Shown: positions 25,876-38,122 of the stretch, piece by piece
How the letters are laid out: every line of letters starts with the position of its first letter
Numbering within the stretch: the first letter of the stretch is position 1
Assembly: GCA_021234155.1 (NCBI GenBank)
Contig: JAJEKV010000014.1
Coordinates: 17,948,652 to 18,012,651, forward strand
Reading direction: 5' to 3'
DNA length: 64,000 nt
Origin: Isoetes taiwanensis
Taxonomy: Eukaryota > Streptophyta > Lycopodiopsida > Isoetales > Isoetaceae
The notes under the pieces: model-generated
Databases searched by the model: none
What the model saw: only the letters and a program-made list of their open reading frames with translations
Told to the model about the DNA's origin: nothing
Program-made: the position numbers and the translations under genes

Positions 25876-26021
25876 AATTAGATAAGACATGAAATTAGTA
25901 CACGGAGATAGCAATCGCCATCAAACGGCCAAGACAAGAAGCACAAGCTAATTAGATAAGACATGAAATTAGTACACGGAGATAGCAATCGCCATCAAAC
26001 GGCCGAGACAGGAAGCACAAG
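25876..26021. repeat. 74-bp tandem duplication
   Basis: Two adjacent copies of attagataagacatgaaatt ... gatagcaatcgccatcaaac ... gaagcacaag, with two substitutions between them (ccaagacaag against ccgagacagg). Confidence 0.9.
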
Positions 26022-26239
26022 TTGTGCCATTTCTGCTCCACTTCCTACTCAGGGATGTCGGAGGTGCTAGACTGGTGGTATGTGGAGCTTTTGGAGCGGT
26101 ATCTCTTGGCCTATTTTTTTGTAGGTTTGAGCTGGCTTTTGCGCTCCTGTATTTTTGGTTAGGGTGCGTTCTTGCTTTTAAAATGTCGTGCTAGATTTAA
26201 CGCCAAGCTGTAGGCTGTTTGAGGCCAGATCATGGGCAG

Positions 26240-27150
26240 AGATTAGGATATTGGTGTTGTTTTGTGGAGACCTTTGCCGTCTACAGGCACAAATTCGGGC
26301 CAGCCTTATGGGCTTGTCAAAGAGTTCCTTCTTCGGTAAAGTTTAGTTCTTTGGCAAAAAGTTGCTGATTTTCTACAGCCTATTCTGCCACACCAAGAAG
26401 ATATTTTGGTATGGGTTTGTCATGAAGAAATTAAGGAGTGCAAACTTGTGAACTCTATGTATCAGTTGTTGCTTGATACTAATATTCTTCCTCCGTCTAA
26501 TAAGTGGTCTTTTCAACTTCCTCCTCTTCAATGGCAGAAGGTGTGGTCTTGGGCATGGGACAAGCTACTTCATCCTAAAGTGGCAGTTCTTTGGTGGCAG
26601 ATTCTTCATAGGTGTCTGCGGGTTAATGTGCTTGTCCATAAGTTTAACCCTAGAATATCAAATCGGTGTCAAAGCGTGGATCCGAGACCATTGAGCATTG
26701 CTTTTTCATGTGTGAACACCTTAGACAGGTATGGGACTGGTTGTTTTCCCTTTTTCAGGTTTCACTAACAAGTCAACAACTGCTTTTGGCAATTTACCCA
26801 AGTACCTGGACAGAGTTACAAGGCCAGGCTTTTCATCTAGCAGCAGGATGGTTGCTTTGGACTATCTGGAAAAGACGAAGATTGGTAATCTTCAAAGGTC
26901 TGGATGTGGCAGATAATCGTGTTCTCCAAGGAGCTCAAGGTTACATTGTAAAGTCGTATCATTGTTCTTCACTTGCCCCTCGCAAGAGGCGATTGATTTT
27001 TGAGGAGTTTTTGGATGTGCACTCTTATGCTTAGGCAGGTTGCTTCACTCGGTGGGTCTCCGCTTATCCGCAGAGATTTTATTCCTGTCTCTGCATTTAT
27101 ACTTGTATTTGACTCTTTGATTGAATAAAGTCTGACGTCCTTCAACAAAA
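26240..27150 (+). pseudogene. LINE 3' end: RT zinc-binding (zf-RVT) region and tail
   Basis: From about 26,406 the plus strand reads HEEIKECKLVNSMYQLLLDT, then KVWSWAWDKLLHPKVAVLWW and QILHRCLRVNVLVHKFNPRI, the zf-RVT region found after reverse transcriptase in plant L1-like LINEs. A frameshift near 26,670 moves it to SETIEHCFFMCEHLRQVWDW and FHLAAGWLLWTIWKRRRLVI, ending at a stop at 27,034. The 3' UTR ends in tgattgaataaagtctgacg and ccttcaac. The upstream RT is absent: a 5'-truncated copy. Confidence 0.75.
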
Positions 27151-30100
27151 AGTTTAGTTCTTAAAAATTTGCATGGACGAACTATTCCAATTGCAGATGG
27201 AAGCTTCCTTTTTCATGTAAGTTATTGTCTCCTGCACCTCTGAGTTCATCTTGTTTCTGGCAGATTTTTTTGGCTTTTCAGAATTCATTGTCGTAGACTA
27301 CATGAATTTACCTTCTAATTTTCAGTTTGTCTTTTTGTGGTACTATTGAGCAAGTGAACAAATGCACGGAAAGAGCCTCTTGCAGGTTTGAACTCTGGGA
27401 GTAGTTGTTTGGTAGATGTAATGCATCTTGCAATCTGTGTCTATATTTTTTATGATATTGCGTAGACGCTTCAGTTTTTGCCATTTTAAAGCCAATTGTT
27501 TCCTTTCATATTTTTATCTGGTATTTGCGTTATTTGGAGCTATTGTTGCTATTCATGGATGCGATAAAAAGATCTATTGTTGTTTATTACCTCTGGCAAG
27601 TATCTCCACGATTTTTGGCAACTACGATTTTTGGCTAGTATCTCCAATAGTTTTGGCATGTAGGAGTTTGGTATGTGGGGTCTTTAACAGACTCGAGAGG
27701 GGCATTGTGGATGAACCAATTTGCATTTTGCAGCACTAATTTTGTTCTTAGTTGGCAAAGACCTTATTCTTATTTGCAGAAACGATGCCGAGAGGCCCTT
27801 GATGCACTCGGCCCATCTCATATTGCTCTTTTTTCTGGCCATTTGTATTGGGTTTCCAGGTTTATGCTTCTCATGCAGCCAATTTTTAACAGGTTTAACT
27901 ACCCTGGCATAATTCTGGGGCCCTTTTTTCTTCGATCCATGTGACCCATGTTCAAATTATTTTCGAATACATCTCACATCTTTCAGCCAACCTTGGTTTT
28001 TATGTTTGTTAGAAAAATTGACGTTGAATGTCGATACATGTTCAAAGCTTGTTCAAATCTGTTCAAATCTTGTCGCTTTTTCAGCGATGAATCTTTTGTT
28101 CCTCTGTGTTTTTCATTTTTTCCATGCTTCATCCTCAAATGATGGTTTTAGTTTCAAGTGACAACAAGGTACCGTGTTCCTTCTTGCTCTTGGATCTACG
28201 TTGCCGCTACTACATCTATAGACTCCCCCCTCTGTTTTTGGAGATTGCACATGAGCATCTTGATTGTCACTTTAGATATTAGATCAGCTACTTTGCTAAT
28301 TCTTTGTTAGGAAAGCCTAGACTTTGGTGGTATTCTGCAACTTTCAATTTTGCAGCAAGACCTGCTACTCTGCCTACCAAAGTTGTTACAATTGAGGACG
28401 AGGCTTATGTTTTCCTGTGTATGTATGACAAGCTGAAAAGTCAAGCTGCCAGTTGTGGATATTGATAGGTAAGGAAGTGAAATTGCATGTTATTTTTTTT
28501 ATCTTGTGTATTGTATTGCAGTTGTTTTGCGTATCTCAAATGATTCTAGACATCATGTGCAATGATGTAAAATGCTGCCTAGAAAATGCTTAAGACCTAT
28601 TGCAATATCGTTATGAATTTAGCATGCTATCATGGTTTTGGATTTCGTATAAAACATTATGTTTCTCTCCTTTCCTTTTTTTAATCCATTTTTTGTTTGA
28701 TCTTCATAGGCAATTTTGGAATTAATATCAAATTGTCTTTACGTGGCGATATTTCAAAGTTTCTTTCGTCACCATCTGTGGATCTTGCAATTATCACTTC
28801 ATAAAATTTCATGTTTCGTAGTGCAGACATTATTAATTCCTGCTACGCCAGGACATGTAATAGATTTTGTCCCTTGTATAGTGCTTAAGCAAGCAAACTT
28901 AGTTCAGCAGTGCCTGCAAATAAACTAAAAATGTCTGCTTCTATCTTTCATGAATATTATTTTTCGCATGGTCTTTTGCTCATGCTTTCTGATGTTGCTG
29001 TGTCTGCATGATCCACTTTGCATATTGGCAAGTATTCTCGTATAGATAATAATGATTTCTTTTGGTGCTGGGGGATTTGTCTAAACCCGCTTTTAACTTT
29101 TCTTTTTTACTTGTCATTATCCTCTTTCTCTTGCTCTATAGCATGTGGTCTATTAGCCTTTACATCATGTTGTTCACTTGCCACACTAATGCTCATTTTC
29201 CTTTGTTATTGTTTGCATTCCTTTCCTTTCTATACCATTATTAGGATCTGTCCTACCATGCAGATGGATGCAAAGTACCTAAACAATGTCTTGTCCTTTG
29301 TCGTTACTGGTATTTTCTTCTAGCCAAAAGCCTAAATCTAATAGCAGTGCTGCTAGTATCAAAAGGGGATTACATGAAAAGTGGATCTTGAAGATTGTAA
29401 ATTGGCTATACAATATCAGAACAGTAGATAGAGCATTCTACTGCCTTTGGTTGCGAGAACTTGAGGAGCATCATTCCCAGACCATCTTATACACCTTAAA
29501 TGTTGCTAATGCATGTTTGTTTTGTGTGCATGTTATTTGTTATTAAAATTGAAGGAGAAATCTATGAATGTATAAGCTGAATTGCAAATGTAATGGGACT
29601 AAATGATAGGAAAAAGCCATGAATTGCACTTTTGAACATTAATGTTAGTATGTGTTCAAATCTAGTACATAGTTGAATTTGAGCGCCTAATGCATTGAGT
29701 TATAGCCTAGACATAGGGAATTGTGGTGTGGACTTTTGTATATTCCATGCATTTGAGCATCTAATGCGTTGATTTATAGCCCAGTCCACGCATTATTAGC
29801 ATGACTGACCGTGCTTGATGGTTCCAATTAACACCATAAGGTAGCTTAACAAAAAACTTTGTGCTGAAACATTGAAGCTCAAATTTATTATTGACCATCT
29901 ATCGATCTTGCATTCACAACGCATAGAGGGGAGCCTTAAAATGTCTCCGCACAGTGTGAGCAGAAAGGATATATATTGTTATCTTATATCTAACGCGCAC
30001 AATATTTCGTCACCTCCATCTTCAACCTCATCTAAGGAAGACATTAATGGCAGAACATAGCTTTGCAAACGGAACTCCACATCCAAGGTAAGTCTTTTCA

Positions 30101-30240
30101 AATTTTAAAGTTCATTGTCTTCTAATGGAATCGATACTTGCAAGCATAAGTCTTATTAGCTTTGTCTTGTTCTTGTTTAGGTTTTGAACTCTGGAATCGA
30201 ATTAGGGCAACGACCTGTTTTGATTTAGGGCAGTGACATC
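27151..30240. other. AT-rich region, no firmly supported gene
   Basis: Long T-rich sequence with many spurious short frames. One exon-like piece occurs at about 28,357-28,468: acceptor ttttgcag, then RPATLPTKVVTIEDEAYVFL and CMYDKLKSQAASCGY with a stop, followed by gtaagg. It has no partner exon that I can phase with it, so I leave it unnamed. Confidence 0.4.
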
Positions 30241-30254
30241 TTCCTCATCAAGGC

Positions 30255-31231
30255 ATGGCTGCTCAAAGCATCAAGTCCCCTTCCGATCATTGCTATGGCG
30301 TTTAACACTATGGCGGATCTTTGGCAGAGAAACACGCCAGAACTACTGGATACAAGTCAGTTTGTGATTTTAGCTTCTAGATTCTAGTTTTCCTCTTAAT
30401 ATTTCTCTCTTTCATCTCTACGATAACATGAAGAGGTAAAGTTTTTGCATTGGTCAGATGCAAGACTATTTTGATTATGATTATATGCAAATGATATGAT
30501 AGGCATACTAGAATACTGACATATTCAGCAAATTTATGGCAATCATTAGGTTTGCACGAGAACCTAGTTATGCAACTAGAGATATGACCTAGACGTCGGT
30601 TGCTTGGCTTGCAGTTCTTGGTCTAGCCTATGTATCTTTAACTGGTAACATTTTTTCTTTACCATCGCAAATCCTACGGTCAGGTCATGGCACCATCTCA
30701 GTAGCAGAAATTGATTTCTCAAAACACATATTCTAAACTTTGGTGTCTCGCCCATGAAGGAAACTGGGAAGTCTCTGCAAATTATGGCGTTGGATTAAAT
30801 TTGTTTTATCAGTTATTATTGTTGTCTAAGTTGTTATCACAAATTCAGCTTTAAGCTCTTTGAAAATAATTCTTCTTTAAATACAATGAAATGTGTTTTT
30901 TGTTCTCAAAGATTTTCTTGGTTGGAATCTAGAAAAAGAATTGGATCATGTATAACTTTTTGTTGTCATTTATGCATTTTGACAGTGTGTAACTAGTGCT
31001 ATACTGGGCCAGAGAAGCCCCTGCTTATATATGGATAATGGCTATTGAAGCCAACTGTTTAATACTAGTTTCCTTTATAAACTTGTTGCTACAATCGCTT
31101 GTTTTTTTTTTTTGTTGGTTTTTTTTTTATTATTATTTTTTTTAATGTGCTTACAGGTCCAAGATATGCACGATGGCGAGAAACGATGAAATCAAAAGTG
31201 TCCCAGATCAAAGACAACGTTATTTGAATAG
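30255..31231 (+). other. two possible exons of an undefined plus-strand gene
   Basis: An ATG at about 30,256 opens MAAQSIKSPSDHCYGV, but a stop follows after 16 codons. A second segment at 31,157-31,231 has good borders (ttacag| and |gtgagt) and one open frame containing MARNDEIKSVPDQRQRYLNR. Phasing between the two is possible only past the stop. Weak evidence; a broken or misread gene start is possible. Confidence 0.25.
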
Positions 31232-32270
31232 GTGAGTTCATTATCAGGACAGACCATTTTCATATTTTAGCCAATACATAGCTTATACAGGACTTTCTTG
31301 AAAATTCTCGTGAATTTAGCCAAGTCAGCTGCGGCAACCAATAAAGAACCATTTACGGTTGGAGTTGCATCCAATGCATACAATCTTCCATGATTAAGAC
31401 GACGAGTGTAGGAATGTGGAGGAAGTGATAGAAGTACCTTGGATTGTCTAAAATGTCAATTAGAGAATAGCAAAGCTGAAAAATTGCTCTTCCATGTTGT
31501 TCATCTCAAGATGTGATATATGAGCATTAATCTCTTGCTCGTAAGATTTATCTCCCTTATTTGTAGGATCCCTATTATCCTGTTCTTGTTGTTGCTTGAA
31601 TTTTCTACATTAATGGAATTTTTTTCCCACACAGCACACATAGGTTTGAAGGTTTTTTTTTCCTTATCATCACTGTTTTCAGATATACCTTCTTAGAACC
31701 CGAGGTAGAGTCATTATAGATGATGAAGTAACCATAGAATAATTAGCCCTTTCACTCTGTCCAAGCCTTTTCAGAGCAAGCTATTTTTCTATGAGTTTGT
31801 GAGTAGTTGATTAAAACATGTGTCTTAATTTTGTCTTTGAATGTGATATACGAATAATATTACCAGAAAAGCCTGGTCCTCCATTTATCTGCCAAAAATA
31901 TCAGATAATTATGACACGTGTAATTTTTCCACTTGTAATTTTTCCACTTGCAATACAGGGTCAAGTATTAAGCAGTTTACCTGCCCATTTTTCCCTGAAG
32001 ACAAGAGCAAAGCCACGAGAACCATGGGTTCGTGGGTGGGATGATTACAGAAAGGTTGGAGGTCCTCAACTAGGAAACCAATTGAACTTCTACAACAATA
32101 GAGTTTCTGTAAAAAAAAAAAAAAATGGTTCTTATTTACAGAAAGCTAATGTGGTGAATATGTTGTGCAATAGATTGACAAGTGCAAACAAAGATCTGAA
32201 ACAATTGACATTAAATACTTATATCATTTTGCCGATCCCATCGTAAGAGCTCATCCCTGTTTTAGCTAGT

Positions 32271-32377
32271 TTTCGTTTTGCACCTCCCATCTGACATGGC
32301 ATGCATCTTGGCCCTTTATTTTCAGATTGTATGGTTTGGATTTGTGCCAAGTTGGAAGGGACGCTATAAAATGAAAG
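32271..32377. mobile_element. MITE-like element, copy 2
   Basis: Left end tttcgttttgcacctcccat; right end, reverse complemented, ctttcattttatagcgtccc. The interior (catggcatgcatcttggccc, gattgtatggtttggatttg, gtgccaagtt) matches copies at 19,831 and 32,397. Confidence 0.6.
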
Positions 32378-32396
32378 TCTGTGGTTATAGGCTAGT

Positions 32397-32490
32397 TTTC
32401 GTTTTGCTGCCCAATTTGACGTGACATGCATCTCAGCCCTTTATTTTTGGATTGTATAATCAAGATTTGTGCCACGTTAGAGGGGGCATC
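32397..32490. mobile_element. MITE-like element, copy 3 (right end degraded)
   Basis: Left end tttcgttttgctgcccaat, then tgacatgcatctcagcccttt and gtgccacgttagagggggc; the final aaaacgaa terminus is missing. It lies 20 bp from copy 2 in the same orientation. Confidence 0.55.
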
Positions 32491-34449
32491 CATTAGATCC
32501 ATAGAAATACGTCAGGGTGAAACCACATATCCCAAAAACTCCACTTGGTTGCAGTCAAAACCGCACTTTGTTAAAATATAGAACTAGATATGCTATGTTG
32601 CAAACAATACATATGACGGTTAAAATTGCGCTTTATTAAAATATAGAACTAGACATGCTATGTTGCAAACAATACATATGACGAGAGGGAAGCTTCTCTT
32701 CTCTTCTAGCAAAAACATTTTTACATCTTTTGGAACTTGTATATAATCTTAATCACTTTATGTATTTGGCATTGGATCTTGAAAAGCCATTATCTACAAT
32801 TGATGCATGCGCAACAAAATAGTTGTTCTGCATAAAAAATGATAGAACATCATTTTCCTTGATAAAGGTCTGGAGTAGTGCCAAGCACTATATATGACAT
32901 TGATGATCATCCAAACAAAAAAACTACATCAATTTCGGCCAAAACAATACTGGTTTGTTGCCATCGACTATTTGTTGACATCATTGGTATAAACAAAAGT
33001 AATATATATTGCATGTGGTGGAGTATCACAACATACTCAATAACATCCACATCAACTGACATCAACTCTATAAAAAGGCGACTGAAATTGATGCGGAGCT
33101 AACTTGGTGCCTTCTAATTTCAATTCAAAGTTCATCATTAATTAAGGACCAAAAACGCCATAAACATGTAAATAACTACTAACCTAACAAACTGTACCTT
33201 GTTAAAGTCTTCTGGTGTGCCTTTTGCTAGTTTTTTTTCTCTCTTCGATACATACAATCCGAAAATAAAGCCTTTGGCAAAGATGTTTTTTTTTCTTTCG
33301 GGTAAATCTCGATGGCGCTGGCATTTTTTCTCAAATCTTTGCTGTTCTTTTGACATTTTACTTATAGGTTTCAAGATTTAGAATGTTTTTGTTGGTTTCT
33401 TGCCCCTGGAACGTAAATCTCCTTACCGCTTATTCTTTTCTTGATCTTTTGGTCCTTTTTTGCTTGCTTCTAATGTTCTACAGTTTTGTGAAGGTTTTTG
33501 GTTGATTCTTTCCTGGCTTGATCTGTGTATTCTTGTTTGTTGCCTTGTTCATTCTTCTGCCTCAGGCAAGCTCTGTTTGTTCTTGATGGCAATTTACTCT
33601 TGTTAGGATGTTTTTACCCTAGCCTTGGTTGTTTTTGCATTTTTATTTGCAAAGTTTTTTCAGGCACTGCCACTGCGCTTGTCGTTTGATGTGAGCTTGG
33701 TTGAAAAGATTAAGGTCTTGTATTTTCCATGTTGTTGTGTCGATTATCCTTTCTAGGGATCTTAAGGCATTCATCTATTGCTCTTTTTTTCAGTTTGACT
33801 GTAGACAAATGATTCACAGCTCGGTTTTGGATTGCAGGAATTCGAATCTTCCTGCAGCTATGGCAATGGGCTGACGATACCAGCTATGGCATGTATTTTC
33901 TCTGATCTGATGGTTTCAGATTCAAAATATTGGCTTTCTGCGTTCTCCGGCTTCCCAATCTTTCTGCTGCCTGCTCCTATAACAGAGATGCTTGACCCCT
34001 ATTCCATTATACCCCATTCTCTTTCTTCCTCTTTATAATTTGTTCCACCATTGGGGTTCTACAGAGGCAGTCGAAACAAAGGAATGACCTTTCGAGCTAT
34101 GGCAGAAGTGATTTTTCTCTGTTGGCTTTGGTTCAGGGCCATGGCAGAATCTGCACCCTAAAATCGCCAGATATATGGCATAAAGGGAAAACAGAATGGC
34201 TTCGATTTTGAGTTGCGGGTTGTGTTCTTGGAGCTTTGAGTTTCTAGAAGCCAGATGTTTAAGTTTCTGTTTTATTCGAGCCTTTTAGCCCCAGGTTTTG
34301 AAGCAGGCCCGTTTTTTTTCTCAGATGTATAGTTTTTTGTGAACTGTTTGGCTGCAATAGTTGCAAGGTAGTCAGTGATGTCAGTGGAGCAATTATATAT
34401 ATGATGTGATATACAGGAGCAAAAAACCGCCTGTTGCTCTTGTGTTCTC
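32491..34449. other. AT-rich stretch without a supported gene
   Basis: Contains a near-perfect 57-60 bp tandem repeat at about 32,570-32,690 (ttaaaatatagaactaga ... caaacaatacatatgacg twice). Otherwise short frames only; the Phe/Ser-rich ones at 33.1-34.0 kb look like T-rich sequence rather than protein. Confidence 0.45.
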
Positions 34450-35412
34450 ACAAGAAAAAAAAGTTTGGTGGTGTTGGTGATCACCTTTTGCATGTTATTG
34501 CAAGCCTATGTCAAAAACGGGATTCCAGTGCCACTGTTCTTCCGGTTGTCTGTGAAAAGGTACCGTAATATCTGTCTCTATTTCCTCTAGGATTGATTGC
34601 GTCTAGGTTTGAACAAAGTAGAGATTGCCTCTGGTGCAGGTTGACGTTGCAATCTTGAAAGTTAGCAAATTTGAAAACTTGCCTGGCATATTAACCAAGG
34701 TATTTGGATATTTTACTCTGCAAGCCTTGAATGTGATGCATGACAATTCTCCTCAGCTAGCTTTCAAGCACGTGAGGTCTTCAAAAATTTAAAATTTTGC
34801 TCTGTTCTGTGGTCTCAAGGCAAATTTACTTTGTTCTTCTCTGTGTAGGCTTTCAATTTTCTTGATCTAGAGCAAGGACTAAGTGGAGCTTTGATTTCTA
34901 AAGTGAAACACAGTTTTGCCTGCATGATATCCTTGGAAATTTTGAAAGGTAAACAAAGTTTTGCAGCTGCCAACTCTTCTTCTGTTTAGGTTTTAGTTGT
35001 CAAGAATCCTGCTTTTGCCTTGGGCAACCATAAGCTACGTGAACTCCATGTTCGGCAGATTGATAATGATATTTACCATGTTATCATGACATTTACAGCC
35101 ACAATTTTTGTGATGGAACTCCAAAGCAATTTGTATCTGAGATGCCTTTTTTTATTGCTGAGTGGTTATCACGAATCTGCCAATTCCAGTATATAGATAT
35201 TTGGATGTGTACAAAATCTGGATCATGTAAATGGTTGTCGGTATCATGAGATTTTGTCTTTGCTGATTATTAAAAGATGCATGAAAACATATGCTGCATA
35301 TGAAGGATGCATGACAACATCTAAATCTGTGTTACATTTGCAGATTGGATAACTGATCTGGAGAGAGTGAAGGAAGATGCAAGAATAAGAACCAAAGATT
35401 TGCCAAGTGATG
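34450..35412 (+). CDS. four in-phase exons of an unrecognised host gene (partial)
   Basis: Exons at about 34,450-34,559, 34,640-34,699, 34,849-34,948 and 35,344-35,412 have GT-AG borders and join without a frame break. They read KFGGVGDHLLHVIASLCQKR with SSATVLPVVCEK, then VDVAILKVSKFENLPGILTK, then FLDLEQGLSGALISKVKHSF with CMISLEILK, then DWITDLERVKEDARIRTKDL. The sequence looks like a helical cytosolic or nuclear protein; I do not recognise it. The start of the first exon is uncertain. Reading past the last donor gives a stop 22 codons on, so the gene may end there, or continue beyond the minisatellite at 35.7 kb. Confidence 0.5.
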
Positions 35413-35689
35413 GTAAGGGAATCATGTATGATCTCATAGACAACTCCCCACCAGAGACAGTAAGCAGGACCATGTTGAATTGAAACTCTTTTGCAATTCT
35501 GTAGTGGAATTGAAACTCTTTTGCAATGAAAAATAACTTTTATCTAAAAAAAAAAATAATAACTTTTATCTATAAATATTGAATTTTGTTGATGTGAGAC
35601 GTGAGTTTGGAATCTAAATACGAAATTTGGACAACTAGCCCATAAAATATGGGTAACCAAAGTTACTGAAAAATATAATTACCAGCTAA

Positions 35690-36080
35690 ATGTAACATAC
35701 AAACAAGGGAAAGGGGGGATTATGGCTAAATGTAACATGGTATTATTTTGGAAAGGGAGGACTATGGTCAAATATAACAGGGTATTATCTTACAAATGAA
35801 GAAGAGGGGATTATGTCCGAATGCAACAGGGTATTATTTTATAAACGAGGACGAGGAAAGGGGGGATTATGGCCATATATAACAGGGTATTATTTTACAA
35901 ACGAGGAAAGGGGGGATTATGGCCATATATAACAGGGTATTATTTTACAAACGAGGAAAGGGGGGATTATGGCCAAACGTAACAGGGTATTATCTTACAA
36001 ATAAGGAAAAGGGGGATTATGCCATTGTTCTACAAAAAAGGGGGATTTTGTAGTCATTTTTGGGGGGTATTTTTTGGGGT
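35690..36080 (+). repeat. ~50-65 bp minisatellite with GGGGGGATTATGG units
   Basis: About six units of the form acaaacgaggaaaggggggat - tatggccatatataacaggg - tattatttt. The middle units are nearly identical, the outer ones diverged. The array ends in tttttggggggtattttttg. Strong G bias on the plus strand (G6 runs) suggests possible G-quadruplex or slippage behaviour. The motif vocabulary matches the degenerate G-rich zone at 25.12-25.64 kb. Confidence 0.85.
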
Positions 36081-36715
36081 ATTAGAGCACTTTTTTCGTT
36101 GTGATATATGATTCTTAATACTTGATTCTTATTTTCAACAAGAATTTCATTCTTATCCCTAAAATATTATTCTAGGTCTAGAAAGGGCCAGAGACCTATC
36201 ACGTTATTCCATAACTCAATATTGCTTCGAGCACATACAATATTTTATTCAACTCAATGTCTCAACCTCAACCATTTAAAGTGATTAAAAGAGAAATGAC
36301 AAACAAAGCCTTTTGACCTAACTATGCATATTCGAATTAACATCATTTGTGTTCAAATCGTCTGTTTGAGATGTTGCTCTATTAATGCTTTCAATTTTAA
36401 ACACCGACTTTGTATTAAATAGACACAACCTGCATGAACATTAATTGTGCAAAAATAGAGGGGTCGTATTTGTAGTTTCTTTATATTTGCAAGCCGAGGC
36501 AAGTGTTTTTACTTGTTTGCTAAGGCTTTCCTCTAATTCACATCTCCTCAAGGGCACATATTAAATATCATAAAATCTGGGTGGACAACTTTCTGCTCCA
36601 CTATCGAATCATGTGATGCCACATGGCATTTATTCTTTTCTCTGCGAAGGGCCCTTTGACTGACCTAAAAAATGGCCCACTAGGACATTCTCTTATACAA
36701 AACTATAGATCTAGA

Positions 36716-36942
36716 ACACCCGCTTCATTATAACTCTCATAAGGCCATAATAGTGAAGGGCGATGCCCTAACTGACGTGTCCATACATCATCTAATAAAA
36801 AATCATTCAAAAAAATACTAGGCCGTAAATACACCCGCTTCATTATAACTCTCATAAGGCCATAATAGTGAAGGGCGATGCCCTAACTGGCATGTCCATA
36901 CATCTAATAAAAAATCATTCAAAAAAATACTAGGCCGTAAAT
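36716..36942. repeat. 115-bp tandem duplication
   Basis: Two adjacent copies from acacccgcttcattataact through gccataatagtgaagggcga to aatactaggccgtaaat, differing by a 3-bp deletion and a few substitutions. Confidence 0.9.
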
Positions 36943-38122
36943 CCCACATTTCAATCTCTAAATGTATCTCAATTGTTCTAGAACACACATTATGATCTCA
37001 CAGTCTAAAATGGAAGATGTGACAAGATCTATCATCTTATCTTCACTTTACTGTTACACATAATACCAATTTCTCAATAGGATGGTGGAGGTGGCAAACG
37101 ACCTTATACTAAAAACGTATAAGCTATTTGCACTTAATAAAAAATATGTGATATGAAGCCTTCGAGCATCCTTTTTAATTGTTGGTAAGTAAATCTTGCC
37201 ATGGTTCATATCATCTTAATTTGTCGAAGTCAAGCTATAGGATACTTGGGAAAAGGGAAAAAAAAGTTTTAAATGGAATGTAGAAAAAATAAATAAAATT
37301 CTAGCTATTGCAATTACTAATCTGTGATTTGAAGCCTTGAAACATTCCTGGGGGGGTGATACAAGAAGCTCTATGTACTCGGAAGATTCACGTGTTTGCA
37401 CCAACTTGCCAATTTTACTATTGGTTGTTATGCATTTGTACAAAGAATCATGATGGCAAGAATCATTTACATGCATCTATAAATGTCACTCTAGTTTCAA
37501 CAAGTTCCTAAGAGGTAACTGCAGAAACTTCACATAGTATAATACATTATAGCTGCTGTATATGTATGTTTGTCAATCATAATTTCCCAGGCCTTCATAT
37601 CTATCTTTTGAAAATGAGCCATAAATGAATTTTATCCACGCTTTATACTGTAACCCATTATCCTCCTTAGCATGCAACTTGTTTCCAGATAAACTATGTG
37701 ACATTTTTGTCTCATCTAAAGGGAAAAATATTTCGCCTGCAGATTCATAGTTCAACCTATCAGAATCAAAGGTACCATATAACGGTGAAGGTTCAACCTA
37801 TCAGAATCAAAGGTACCATATAACGGTGAAGCTCATGGTATGTCGAGACTGGCAGCCCTCTGAAGTGCAACCTTAATCTCTTTGTGATGCGACTGTTGTC
37901 TTGTCATTTTTTGTTGTGTAGGCTCCCTCATATTTTCATGTTCGTCCATCATCACCTAGAAAGTAAAAGTGTCAGTACCCTATGAAAAGGTAATTATTTA
38001 TTGTATGAGTTTAGTGCCATCATTTCTACTGACAACAATGTGCATGAGAGGAAACCATATAACTGATCTACGTTGCAACACATCCCAATAGATTGCATAC
38101 TTTCTCACCCTATATAGAAACG
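36943..38122. other. intergenic, no supported gene
   Basis: Apart from the 41-bp duplication, only short frames without recognised motifs are seen. The right end is downstream of a minus-strand terminal exon. Confidence 0.45.
37751..37830. repeat. 41-bp tandem duplication
   Basis: Two adjacent copies of ttcaacctatcagaatcaaa - ggtaccatataacggtgaag. They are identical over the unit, so the duplication is young. Confidence 0.9.

Noticed and set aside
33138-33381. Lys-rich frames on both strands near 33.2 kb
   Set aside because: They arise from T/A-rich sequence, lack splice or homology support and overlap each other on opposite strands.
35690-36080. CRISPR array
   Set aside because: The units are contiguous tandem repeats with no unique spacers and no cas genes; the sequence is plant nuclear DNA.
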